Shown: piece after piece, positions 10,938 to 23,897 of the stretch
Numbering within the stretch: position 1 is the stretch's first letter
How the letters are laid out: every line of letters starts with the position of its first letter
Source: Hedera helix
Taxonomy: Eukaryota > Streptophyta > Magnoliopsida > Apiales > Araliaceae
Reading direction: 5' to 3'
Length of the DNA stretch: 64,000 bases
Assembly (NCBI GenBank): GCA_947179155.2
Contig: OX359278.1
Location: 23,980,744-24,044,743 of the forward strand
Position numbers and translations under genes: made by a program
Notes under the pieces: model-generated
Told to the model about the DNA's origin: nothing
What the model saw: only the letters and a program-made list of their open reading frames with translations
Databases searched by the model: none

Positions 10938-12217
10938 ATGACTCTTAATCACCTATTTGTTTTCAAATTTCGAGGAAAGAACGAAACGAATAGCGAGTTT
11001 CCTCAAATGAAGACTTGTGTGCGTTGTACGCATTGGTTTCAATGAGAGAGTGATAGGATTGCTCCTTTTGAGGCTAAGCGATGTATAACGAAGTAATATG
11101 ACTCTTAATCACCTATTTGATAGCAAAATTTGAGGAAAGAACGAAACGAATAGCGAGTTTCCTCAAATGAAGACTTGTGTGCGTTGTACGCATTGTTCTC
11201 GATGCGAGAGTGATAGGATTGGTTCTTTTGAAACTAACCGATGTATAACGAAGTAATATGACTCTTAATCACCTATTTGTTTGCAAATTTAGAGGAAATA
11301 ACGAAACGAATAGCGAGTTTCCTCAAATGAAGACTTGTGTGCGTTGTACGCATTGTTCTCAATGCGAGAGTGAGAGGATTGGTTCTTTTGAGACTAACCG
11401 ATGTATAACGAAGTAATATGACTCTTAATCACCTATTTGTTTTCAAATTTAGAGGAAATAACGAAACGAATAGCGAGTTTCCTCAAATGAAGACTTGTGT
11501 GCGTTGTACGCATTGGTTTCAATGAGAGAGTGATAGGATTGCTCCTTTTGAGGCTAACCGATGTATAACGAAGTAATATGACTCTTAATCACCTATTTGA
11601 TAGCAAAATTTGAGGAAAGAACGAAACGAATAGCGAGTTTCCTCAAATGAAGACTTGTGTGCGTTGTACGCATTGTTCTCGATGTGAGAGTGATAGGATT
11701 GGTTCTTTTGAGGCTAACCGATGTATACCGAAGTAATATGACTCTTAATCACCTATTTGTTTGCAAATTTTGAGAAAAGAACGAAACGAATAGCGAGTTT
11801 CCTCAAATGAAGACTTGTGTGCGTTGTACGCATTGTTCTCGATGCGAGAGTGATAGGATTGCTCCTTTTGAGGCTAACCGATGTATAACGAAGTAATATG
11901 ACTCTTAATCACCTATTTGTTTTCAAATTTTGAGGAAAGAACGAAACGAATAGCGAGTTTCCTCAAATGAAGACTTGTGTGCGTTGTACGCATTGTTCTC
12001 GATGCGAGAGTGATAGGATTGGTTCTTTTGAGACTAACCGATGTATAACGAAGTAATATGACTCTTAATCACCTATTTGTTTTCAAATTTCGAGGAAAGA
12101 ACGAAACGAATAGCGAGTTTGCTCAAATGAAGACTTGTGTGCGTTGTACGCATTGTTCTCGATGCGAGAGTGAGAGGATTGGTTCTTTTGAAACTAACCG
12201 ATGTATAACGAAGTAAT
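10938..12217. repeat. Eight-monomer linker between duplicated segments
   Basis: The monomers here reuse the standard zone B types and do not form a tandem HOR. The first carries AGGCTAAGCGATG (11071), shared with 18591 and 20671. The monomer at 11738 is a hybrid: CGATGCGAG on its left and GCTCC with GAGGC on its right, a pairing normally seen only with GGTTTCAATGAGAG. The last one (12058) has GCTCAAATG with GAGAGG and GAAAC. Confidence 0.75.
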
Positions 12218-14617
12218 ATGACTCTTAATCACCTATTTGTTTTCAAATTTCGAGGAAAGAACGAAACGAATAGCGAGTTTCCTCAAATGAAGACTTGTGT
12301 GCGTTGTACGCATTGGTTTCAATGAGAGAATGATAGGATTGCTCCTTTTGAGGCTAACCGATGTATAACGAAATAATATGACTCTTAATCACCTATTTGA
12401 TAGCAAAATTTGAGGAAAGAACGAAACGAATAGCGAGTTTCCTCAAATGAAGACTTGTGTGCGTTGTACGCATTGTTCTCGATGCGAGAGTGATAGGATT
12501 GGTTCTTTTGAGACTAACCGATGTATAACGAAGTAATATGACTCTTAATCACCTATTTGTTTGCAAATTTAGAGGAAATAACGAAACGAATAGCGAGTTT
12601 CCTCAAATGAAGACTTGTGTGCGTTGTACGCATTGTTCTCAATGCAAGAGTGAGAGGATTGGTTCTTTTGAGACTAACCGATGTATAACGAAGTAATATG
12701 ACTCTTAATCACCTATTTGTTTTCAAATTTAGAGGAAATAACGAAACGAATAGCGAGTTTCCTCAAATGAAGACTTGTGTGCGTTGTACGCATTGGTTTC
12801 AATGAGAGAGTGATAGGATTGCTCCTTTTGAGGCTAACCGATGTATAACGAAGTAATATGACTCTTAATCACCTATTTGATAGCAAAATTTGAGGAAAGA
12901 ACGAAACGAATAGCGAGTTTCCTCAAATGAAGACTTGTGTGCGTTGTACGCATTGTTCTCGATGTGAGAGTGATAGGATTGGTTCTTTTGAGGCTAACCG
13001 ATGTATACCGAAGTAATATGACTCTTAATCACCTATTTGTTTGCAAATTTTGAGAAAAGAACGAAACGAATAGCGAGTTTCCTCAAATGAAGACTTCTGT
13101 GCGTTGTACGCATTGTTCTCGATGCGAGAGTGATAGGATTGGTTCTTTTGAGACTAACCGATGTATAACGAAGTAATATGACTCTTAATCACCTATTTGT
13201 TTTCAAATTTTGAGGAAAGAACGAAACGAATAGCGAGTTTCCTCAAATGAAGACTTGTGTGCGTTGTACGCATTGTTCTCGATGCGAGAGTGATAGGATT
13301 GGTTCTTTTGAGACTAACCGATGTATAACGAAGTAATATGACTCTTAATCACCTATTTGTTTGCAAATTTAGAGGAAATAACGAAACGAATAGCGAGTTT
13401 CCTCAAATGAAGACTTGTGTGCGTTGTACGCATTGTTCTCGATGCGAGAGTGATAGGATTGGTCCTTTTGAGACTAACCGATTTATAACGAAGTAATATG
13501 ACTCTTAATCACCTATTTGTTTTCAAATTTCGAGGAAAGAACGAAACGAATAGCGAGTTTGCTCAAATGAAGACTTGTGTGCGTTGTACGCATTGTTCTC
13601 GATGCGAGAGTGATAGGATTGGTTCTTTTGAAACTAACCGATGTATAACGAAGTAATATGACTCTTAATCACCTATTTGTTTGCAAACTTAGAGGAAATA
13701 ACGAAACGAATAGCGAGTTTCCTCAAATGAAGACTTGTGTGCGTTGTACGCATTGTTCTCAATGCGAGAGTGATAGGATTGGTCCTTTTGAGGCTAACCG
13801 ATGTATAACGAAGTAATATGACTCTTAATCACCTATTTGTTTGCAAATTTTGAGAAAAGAACGAAACGAATAGCGAGTTTCCTCAAATGAAGACTTGTGT
13901 GCGTTGTACGCATTGTTCTCGATGCGAGAGTGATAGGATTGGTTCTTTTGAGACTAACCGATGTATAACGAAGTAATATGACTCTTAATCACCTATTTGT
14001 TTTCAAATATAGAGGAAATAACGAAACGAATAGCGAGTTTCCTCAAATGAAGACTTGTGTGCGTTGCACGCATTGTTCTCGATGCGAGAGTGATAGGATT
14101 GGTTCTTTTGAGACTAACCGATGTATAAAGAAGTAATATGACTCTTAATCACCTATTTGTTTTCAAATTTCGAGGAAAGAACGAAACGAATAGCGAGTTT
14201 CCTCAAATGAAGACTTGTGTGCGTTGTACGCATTGTTCTCAATGCGAGAGTGAGAGGATTAGTTCTTTTGAGACTAACCGATGTATAACGAAGTAATATG
14301 ACTCTTAATCACCTATTTGTTTTCAAATTTAGAGGAAATAAAGAAACGAATAGCGAGTTTCCTCAAATGAAGACTTGTGTGCGTTGTACGCATTGGTTTC
14401 AATGAGAGAGTGATAGGATTGCTCCTTTTGAGGCTAACCGATGTATAACGAAGTAATATGACTCTTAATCACCTATTTGATAGCAAAATTTGAGGAAAGA
14501 ACGAAACGAATAGCGAGTTTCCTCAAATGAAGACTTGTGTGCGTTGTACGCATTGTTCTCGATGCGAGAGTGATAGGATTGGTTCTTTTGAGACTAACCG
14601 ATGTATAACGAAGTAAT
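12218..14617. repeat. 14-monomer segmental duplication, copy 2, with one extra monomer
   Basis: This is the partner of 8218-10457. The inserted monomer at 13338-13497 has a GTTTGCAAATTTAGAGG left half and a hybrid right half (GGTCC followed by GAGAC, where GGTCC normally goes with GAGGC). It precedes the ATTTATAAC mark that in copy 1 belongs to monomer 9178. A monomer gain by unequal exchange with a hybrid product fits this pattern. Confidence 0.85.
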
Positions 14618-16600
14618 ATGACTCTTAATCACCTATTTGTTTGCAAATTTAGAGGAAATAACGAAACGAATAGCGAGTTTCCTCAAATGAAGACTTGTGT
14701 GCGTTGTACGCATTGTTCTCGATGCGAGAGTGATAGGATTGGTCCTTTTGAGGCTAACCGATGTATACCGAAGTAATATGACTCTTAATCACCTATTTGT
14801 TTTCAAATTTAGAGGAAATAACGAAACGAATAGCGAGTTTCCTCAAATGAAGACTTGTGTGCGTTGTACGCATTGTTCTCGATGCGAGAGTGATAGGATT
14901 GGTTCTTTTGAGACTAACCGATGTATAAAGAAGTAATATGACTCTTAATCACCTATTTGTTTTCAAATTTCGAGGAAAGAACGAAACGAATAGCGAGTTT
15001 CCTCAAATGAAGACTTGTGTGCGTTGTACGCATTGTTCTCAATGCGAGAGTGAGAGGATTAGTTCTTTTGAGACTAACCGATGTATAACGAAGTAATATG
15101 ACTCTTAATCACCTATTTGTTTTCAAATTTAGAGGAAATAACGAAACGAATAGCGAGTTTCCTCAAATGAAGACTTGTGTGCGTTGTACGCATTGGTTTC
15201 AATGAGAGAGTGATAGGGTTGCTCCTTTTGAGGCTAACCGATGTATAACGAAGTAATATGACTCTTAATCACCTATTTGATAGCAAAATTTGAGGAAAGA
15301 ACGAAACGAATAGCGAGTTTCCTCAAATGAAAACTTGTGTGCGTTGTACGCATTGTTCTCGATGCGAGAGTGATAGAATTGGTTCTTTTGAAACTAACCG
15401 ATGTATAACGAAGTAATATGACTCTTAATCACCTATTTGTTTGCAAATTTAGAGGAAATAACGAAACGAATAGCGAGTTTCCTCAAATGAAGACTTGTGT
15501 GCGTTGTACGCATTGTTCTCAATGCAAGAGTGAGAGGATTGGTTCTTTTGAGACTAACCGATGTATAACGAAGTAATATGACTCTTAATCACCTATTTGT
15601 TTTCAAATTTTGAGGAAAGAACGAAACGAATAGCGAGTTTGCTCAAATGAAGACTTGTGTGCGTTGTACGCATTGTTCTCGATGTGAGAGTGATAGGATT
15701 GGTTCTTTTGAGACTAACCTATGTATAACGAAGTAATATGACTCTTAATCACCTATTTGTTTTCAAATTTTGAGGAAAGAACGAAACGAATAGCGAGTTT
15801 CCTCAAATGAAGACTTGTGTGCGTTGTACGCATTGTTCTCGATGCGAGAGTGATAGGATTGGTTCTTTTGAGACTAACCGATTTATAACGAAGTAATATG
15901 ACTCTTAATCACCTATTTGTTTTCAAATTTCGAGGAAAGAACGAAACGAATAGCGAGTTTGCTCAAATGAAGACTTGTGTGCGTTGTACGCATTGTTCTC
16001 GATGCGAGAGTGATAGGATTGGTTCTTTTGAAACTAACCGATGTATAACGAAGTAATATGACTCTTAATCACCTATTTGTTTGCAAATTTAGAGGAAATA
16101 ACGAAACGAATAGCGAGTTTCCTCAAATGAAGACTTGTGTGCGTTGTACGCATTGTTCTCAATGCGAGAGTGATAGGATTGGTCCTTTTGAGGCTAACCG
16201 ATGTATAACGAAGTAATATGACTCTTAATCACCTATTTGTTTGCAAGTTTTGAGAAAAGAACGAAACGAATAGCGAGTTTCCTCAAATGAAGACTTGTGT
16301 GCGTTGTACGCATTGTTCTCGATGCGAGAGTGATAGGATTGGTTCTTTTGAGACTAACCGATGTATAACGAAGTAATATGAGTCTTAATCACCTATTTGT
16401 TTTCAAATATAGAGGAAATAACGAAACGAATAGCGAGTTTCCTCAAATGAAGACTTGTGTGCGTTGTACGCATTGTTCTCGATGCGAGAGTGATAGGATT
16501 GGTTCTTTTGAGACTAACCGATGTCTAAAGAAGTAATATGACTCTTAATCACCTATTTGTTTTCAAATTTCGAGGAAAGAACGAAACGAATAGCGAGTTT
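14061..16600. repeat. 16-monomer segmental duplication, copy 2
   Basis: This is the partner of 5741-8280, with every monomer exactly 160 bp. After 16600 the two copies diverge: this one continues with GCTCAAATG and a CGATGCGAG right half, the other with CCTCAAATG and a GGTTTC right half. It has the private change CAAGTTTTGAG near 16245. Confidence 0.9.
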
Positions 16601-18137
16601 GCTCAAATGAAGACTTGTGTGCGTTGTACGCATTGTTCTCGATGCGAGAGTGATAGGATTGGTTCTTTTGAAACTAACCGATGTATAACGAAGTAATATG
16701 ACTCTTAATCACCTATTTGTTTGCAAATTTAGAGGAAATAACGAAATGAATAGCGAGTTTCCTCAAATGAAGACTTGTGTGCGTTGTACGCATTGTTCTC
16801 AATGCGAGAATGATAGGATTGGTCCTTTTGAGGCTAACCGATGTATAACGAAGTAATATGACTCTTAATCACCTATTTGTTTGCAAATTTTGAGAAAAGC
16901 ACGAAACGAATAGCGAGTTTCCTCAAATGAAGACTTGTGTGCGTTGTACGCATTGTTCTCGATGCGAGAGTGATAGGATTGGTTCTTTTGAGACTAACCG
17001 ATGTATAACGAAGTAATATGACTCTTAATCACCTATTTGTTTTCAAATATAGAGGAAATAACGAAACGAATAGCGAGTTTCCTCAAATGAAGACTTGTGT
17101 GCGTTGTACGCATTGTTCTCGATGCGAGAGTGATAGGATTGGTTCTTTTGAGACTAACCGATGTATAAAGAAGTAATATGACTCTTAATCACCTATTTGT
17201 TTTCAAATTTCGAGGAAAGAACGAAACGAATAGCGAGTTTCCTCAAATGAAGACTTGTGTGCGTTGTACGCATTATTCTCAATGCGAGAGTGAGAGGATT
17301 AGTTCTTTTGAGACTAACCGATGTATAACGAAGTAATATGACTCTTAATCACCTATTTGTTTTCAAATTTAGAGGAAATAAAGAAACGAATAGCGAGTTT
17401 CCTCAAATGAAGACTTGTGTGCGTTGTACGCATTGGTTTCAATGAGAGAGTGATAGGATTGCTCCTTTTGAGGCTAACCGATGTATAACGAAGTAATATG
17501 ACTCTTAATCACCTATTAGATAGCAAAATTTGAGGAAAGAACGAAACGAATAGCGAGTTTCCTCAAATGAAGACTTGTGTGCGTTGTACGCATTGTTCTC
17601 GATGCGAGAGTGATAGGATTGGTTCTTTTGAGACTAACCGATGTATAACGAAGTAATATGACTCTTAATCACCTATTTGTTTTCAAATTTCGAGGAAAGA
17701 ACGAAACGAATAGCGACTTTCCTCAAATGAAGACTTGTGTGCGTTGTACGCATTGTTCTCGATGCGAGAGTGATAGGATCGGTTCTTTTGAGACTAACCG
17801 ATGTATAAAGAAGTAATATGACTCTTAATCATATATTTGTTTTCAAATTTCGAGGAAAGAACGAAACGAATAGCGAGTTTCCTCAAATGAAGACTTGTGT
17901 GCGTTGTACGCATTGGTTTCAATGAGAGAGTGATAGGATTGGTCCTTTTGAGGCTAACCGATGTATAACGCAGTAATATGACTCTTAATCACCTATTTGT
18001 TTGCAAATTTTGAGAAAAGAACGAAACGAATAGCGAGTTTCCTCAAATGAAGACTTGTGTGCGTTGTACGCATTGTTCTCGATGCGAGAGTGATAGGATT
18101 GGTTCTTTTGAGACTAACCGATGTATAACGAAGTAAT
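16538..18137. repeat. 10-monomer segmental duplication, copy 2
   Basis: This is the partner of 9338-10937. Immediately afterwards this copy has two extra monomers (18138 with CCTATATGTTTTC and 18298) before the shared AGGCTAAGCGATG monomer (10938/18458), so the offset grows from 7200 to 7520 bp. Confidence 0.85.
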
Positions 18138-21100
18138 ATGACTCTTAATCACCTATATGTTTTCAAATTTCGAGGAAAGAACGAAACGAATAGCGAGTTT
18201 CCTCAAATGAAGACTTGTGTGCGTTGTACGCATTGGTTTCAATGAGAGAGTGATAGGATTGGTCCTTTTGAGGCTAACCGATGTATAACGAAGTAACATG
18301 ACTCTTAATCACCTATTTGTTTGCAAATTTTGAGAAAAGAACGAAACGAATAGCGAGTTTCCTCAAATGAAGACTTGTGTGCGTTGTACGCATTGTTCTC
18401 GATGCGAGAGTGATAGGATTGGTTCTTTTGAGACTAACCGATGTATAACGAAGTAATATGACTCTTAATCACCTATTTGTTTTCAAATTTCGAGGAAAGA
18501 ACGAAACGAATAGCGAGTTTCCTCAAATGAAGACTTGTGTGCGTTGTACGCATTGGTTTCAATGAGAGAGTGATAGGATTGCTCCTTTTGAGGCTAAGCG
18601 ATGTATAACGAAGTAATATGACTCTTAATCACCTATTTGATAGCAAAATTTGAGGAAAGAACGAAACGAATAGCGAGTTTCCTCAAATGAAGACTTGTGT
18701 GCGTTGTACGCATTGTTCTCGATGCGAGAGTGATAGGATTGGTTCTTTTGAAACTAACCGATGTATAACGAAGTAATATGACTCTTAATCACCTATTTGT
18801 TTTCAAATTTAGAGGAAATAACGAAACGAATAGCGAGTTTCCTCAAATGAAGACTTGTGTGCGTTGTACGCATTGTTCTCAATGCAAGAGTGAGAGGATT
18901 GGTTCTTTTGAGACTAACCGATGTATAACGAAGTAATATGACTCTTAATCACCTATTTGTTTTCAAATTTAGAGGAAATAACGAAACGAATAGCGAGTTT
19001 CCTCAAATGAAGACTTGTGTGCGTTGTACGCATTGGTTTCAATGAGAGAGTGATAGGATTGGTCCTTTTGAGGCTAACCGATGTATACCGAAGTAATATG
19101 ACTCTTAATCACCTATTTGATAGCAAAATTTGAGGAAAGAACGAAACGAATAGCGAGTTTCCTCAAATGAAGACTTGTGTGCGTTGTACGCATTGTTCTC
19201 GATGCGAGAGTGATAGGATTGGTTCTTTTGAGACTAACCGATGTATAAAGAAGTAATATGACTCTTAATCACCTATTTGTTTTCAAATTTAGAGGAAAGA
19301 ACGAAACGAATAGCGAGTTTGCTCAAATGAAGACTTGTGTGCGTTGTACGCATTGTTCTCGATGCGAGAGGGAGAGGATTGGTTCTTTTAAAACTAACCG
19401 ATGTATAACGAAGTAATATGACTCTTAATCACCTATTTGTTTTCAAATTTCGAGGAAAGAACGAAACGAATAGCGAGTTTCCTCAAATGAAGACTTGTGT
19501 GCGTTGTACGCATTGGTTTCAATGAGAGAGTGATAGGATTGCTCCTTTTGAGGCTAACCGATGTATAACGAAGTAATATGACTCTTAATCACCTATTAGA
19601 TAGCAAAATTTGAGGAAAGAACGAAACGAATAGCGAGTTTCCTCAAATGAAGACTTGTGTGCGTTGTACGCATTGTTCTCGATGCGAGAGTGATAGGATT
19701 GGTTCTTTTGAGACTAACCGATGTATAACGAAGTAATATGACTCTTAATCACCTATTTGTTTTCAAATTTCGAGGAAAGAACGAAACGAATAGCGACTTT
19801 CCTCAAATGAAGACTTGTGTGCGTTGTACGCATTGTTCTCGATGCGAGAGTGATAGGATCGGTTCTTTTGAGACTAACCGATGTATAAAGAAGTAATATG
19901 ACTCTTAATCATATATTTGTTTTCAAATTTCGAGGAAAGAACGAAACGAATAGCGAGTTTCCTCAAATGAAGACTTGTGTGCGTTGTACGCATTGGTTTC
20001 AATGAGAGAGTGATAGGATTGGTCCTTTTGAGGCTAACCGATGTATAACGCAGTAATATGACTCTTAATCACCTATTTGTTTGCAAATTTTGAGAAAAGA
20101 ACGAAACGAATAGCGAGTTTCCTCAAATGAAGACTTGTGTGCGTTGTACGCATTGTTCTCGATGCGAGAGTGATAGGATTGGTTCTTTTGAGACTAACCG
20201 ATGTATAACGAAGTAATATGACTCTTAATCACCTATATGTTTTCAAATTTCGAGGAAAGAACGAAACGAATAGCGAGTTTCCTCAAATGAAGACTTGTGT
20301 GCGTTGTACGCATTGGTTTCAATGAGAGAGTGATAGGATTGGTCCTTTTGAGGCTAACCGATGTATAACGAAGTAACATGACTCTTAATCACCTATTTGT
20401 TTGCAAATTTTGAGAAAAGAACGAAACGAATAGCGAGTTTCCTCAAATGAAGACTTGTGTGCGTTGTACGCATTGTTCTCGATGCGAGAGTGATAGGATT
20501 GGTTCTTTTGAGACTAACCGATGTATAACGAAGTAATATGACTCTTAATCACCTATTTGTTTTCAAATTTCGAGGAAAGAACGAAACGAATAGCGAGTTT
20601 CCTCAAATGAAGACTTGTGTGCGTTGTACGCATTGGTTTCAATGAGAGAGTGATAGGATTGCTCCTTTTGAGGCTAAGCGATGTATAACGAAGTAATATG
20701 ACTCTTAATCACCTATTTGATAGCAAAATTTGAGGAAAGAACGAAACGAATAGCGAGTTTCCTCAAATGAAGACTTGTGTGCGTTGTACGCATTGTTCTC
20801 GATGCGAGAGTGATAGGATTGGTTCTTTTGAAACTAACCGATGTATAACGAAGTAATATGACTCTTAATCACCTATTTGTTTGCAAATTTAGAGGAAATA
20901 ACGAAACGAATAGCGAGTTTCCTCAAATGAAGACTTGTGTGCGTTGTACGCATTGTTCTCAATGCGAGAGTGAGAGGATTGGTTCTTTTGAGACTAACCG
21001 ATGTATAACGAAGTAATATGACTCTTAATCACCTATTTGTTTTCAAATTTAGAGGAAATAACGAAACGAATAGCGAGTTTCCTCAAATGAAGACTTGTGT

Positions 21101-21657
21101 GCGTTGTACGCATTGGTTTCAATGAGAGAGTGATAGGATTGCTCCTTTTGAGGCTAACCGATGTATACCGAAGTAATATGACTCTTAATCACCTATTTGA
21201 TAGCAAAATTTGAGGAAAGAACGAAACGAATAGCGAGTTTCCTCAAATGAAGACTTGTGTGCGTTGTACGCATTGTTCTCGATGCGAGAGTGATAGGATT
21301 GGTTCTTTTGAGACTAACCGATGTATAAAGAAGTAATATGACTCTTAATCACCTATTTGTTTTCAAATTTCGAGGAAAGAACGAAACGAATAGCGAGTTT
21401 GCTCAAATGAAGACTTGTGTGCGTTGTACGCATTGTTCTCGATGCGAGAGGGAGAGGATTGGTTCTTTTAAAACTAACCGATGTATAACGAAGTAATATG
21501 ACTCTTAATCACCTATTTGTTTTCAAATTTCGAGGAAAGAACGAAACGAATAGCGAGTTTCCTCAAATGAAGACTTGTGTGCGTTGTACGCATTGGTTTC
21601 AATGAGAGAGTGATAGGATTGCTCCTTTTGAGGCTAACCGATGTATAACGAAGTAAT
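17498..21657. repeat. 13-monomer HOR, two tandem copies of 2080 bp
   Basis: Copies are 17498-19577 and 19578-21657, offset exactly 2080 bp. Shared marks in order are CCTATTAGATAG (17513/19593), GCGACTTTCC with GGATCGG, AATCATATATTTG, ACGCAGTAATATG, CCTATATG (18151/20231), AAGTAACATG (18291/20371), AGGCTAAGCGATG (18591/20671), and GAGGGAGAGG with CTTTTAAAAC (19369/21449). Differences include the left half of monomer 18778 against 20858 and the right half of 18938 (GGTCC) against 21018 (GCTCC). Confidence 0.9.
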
Positions 21658-23897
21658 ATGACTCTTAATCACCTATTTGATAGCAAAATTTGAGGAAAGA
21701 ACGAAAGGAATAGCGTGTTTCCTCAAATGAAGACTTGTGTGCGTTGTACGCATTGTTCTCGATGCGAGAGTGATAGGATTGGTTCTTTTGAAACTAACCG
21801 ATGTATAACGAAGTAATATGACTCTTAATCACCTATTTGTTTGCAAATTTAGAGGAAATAACGAAACGAATAGCGAGTTTCCTCAAATGAAGACTTGTGT
21901 GCGTTGTACGCATTGTTCTCAATGCGAGAGTGAGAGGATTGGTTCTTTTGAGACTAACCGATGTATAACGAAGTAATATGACTCTTAATCACCTATTTGT
22001 TTTCAAATTTAGAGGAAATAACGAAACGAATAGCGAGTTTCCTCAAATGAAGACTTGTGTGCGTTGTACGCATTGGTTTCAATGAGAGAGTGATAGGATT
22101 GCTCCTTTTGAGGCTAACCGATGTATACCGAAGTAATATGACTCTTAATCACCTATTTGATAGCAAAATTTGAGGAAAGAACGAAACGAATAGCGAGTTT
22201 CCTCAAATGAAGACTTGTGTGCGTTGTACGCATTGTTCTCGATGCGAGAGTGATAGGATTGGTTCTTTTGAAACTAACCGATGTATAAAGAAGTAATATG
22301 ACTCTTAATCACCTATTTGTTTTCAAATTTCGAGGAAAGAACGAAACGAATAGCTAGTTTGCTCAAATGAAGACTTGTGTGCGTTGTACGCATTGTTCTC
22401 GATGCGAGAGGGAGAGGATTGGTTCTTTTGAAACTAACCGATGTATAACGAAGTAATATGACTCTTAATCACCTATTTGTTTTCAAATTTCGAGGAAAGA
22501 ACGAAACGAATAGCGAGTTTCCTCAAATGAAGACTTGTGTGCGTTGTACGCATTGGTTTCAATGAGAGAGTGATAGGATTGCTCCTTTTGAGGCTAACCG
22601 ATGTATAACGAAGTAATATGACTCTTAATCACCTATTTGATAGCAAAATTTGAGGAAAGAACGAAAGGAATAGCGTGTTTCCTCAAATGAAGACTTGTGT
22701 GCGTTGTACGCATTGTTCTCGATGCGAGAGTGATAGGATTGGTTCTTTTGAAACTAACCGATGTATAACGAAGTAATATGACTCTTAATCACCTATTTGT
22801 TTGCAAATTTAGAGGAAATAACGAAACGAATAGCGAGTTTCCTCAAATGAAGACTTGTGTGCGTTGTACGCATTGTTCTCAATGCAAGAGTGAGAGGATT
22901 GGTTCTTTTGAGACTAACCGATGTATAACGAAGTAATATGACTCTTAATCACCTATTTGTTTTCAAATTTAGAGGAAATAACGAAACGAATAGCGAGTTT
23001 CCTCAAATGAAGACTTGTGCGCGTTGTACGCATTGGTTTCAATGAGAGAGTGATAGGATTGCTCCTTTTGAGGCTAACCGATGTATACCGAAGTAATATG
23101 ACTCTTAATCACCTATTTGATAGCAAAATTTGAGGAAAGAACGAAACGAATAGCGAGTTTCCTCAAATGAAGACTTGTGTGCGTTGTACGCATTGTTCTC
23201 GATGCGAGAGTGATAGGATTGGTTCTTTTGAGACTAACCGATGTATAAAGAAGTAATATGACTCTTAATCACCTATTTGTTTTCAAATTTCGAGGAAAGA
23301 ACGAAACGAATAGCTAGTTTGCTCAAATGAAGACTTGTGTGCGTTGTACGCATTGTTCTCGATGCGAGAGGGAGAGGATTGGTTCTTTTGAAACTAACCG
23401 ATGTATAACGAAGTAATATGACTCTTAATCACCTATTTGTTTTCAAATTTCGAGGAAAGAACGAAACGAATAGCGAGTTTCCTCAAATGAAGACTTGTGT
23501 GCGTTGTACGCATTGGTTTCAATGAGAGAGTGATAGGATTGCTCCTTTTGAGGCTAACCGATGTATAACGAAGTAATATGACTCTTAATCACCTATTTGA
23601 TAACAAAATTTGAGGAAAGAACGAAACGAATAGCGAGTTTCCTCAAATGAAGACTTGTGTGCGTTGTACGCATTGTTCTCGATGCGAGAGTGATAGGATT
23701 GGTTCTTTTGAAACTAACCGATGTATAACGAAGTAATATGACTCTTAATCACCTATTTGTTTGCAAATTTAGAGGAAATAACGAAACGAATAGCGAGTTT
23801 CCTCAAATGAAGACTTGTGTGCGTTGTACGCATTGTTCACAATGCAAGAGTGAGAGGATTGGTTCTTCTGAGACTAACCGATGTATAACGAAGTAAT
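20698..23897. repeat. 6-monomer HOR, three full copies plus two monomers
   Basis: Copies are 20698-21657, 21658-22617, 22618-23577 and a partial 23578-23897, each 960 bp apart. The unit is the last six monomers of the 13-mer: a GATAGCAAAATTTG monomer with GAAAC; a CTCAATG monomer; a GGTTTC monomer ending ATACC; a GATAGC monomer ending ATAAAG; a GCTCAAATG monomer with GAGGGAGAGG; and a GGTTTC monomer. Copies 2 and 3 share ACGAAAGGAATAGCGTG (21701/22661) and TAGCTAGTTTGC (22351/23311), absent from copy 1, so the expansion postdates the 13-mer duplication. Confidence 0.9.
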
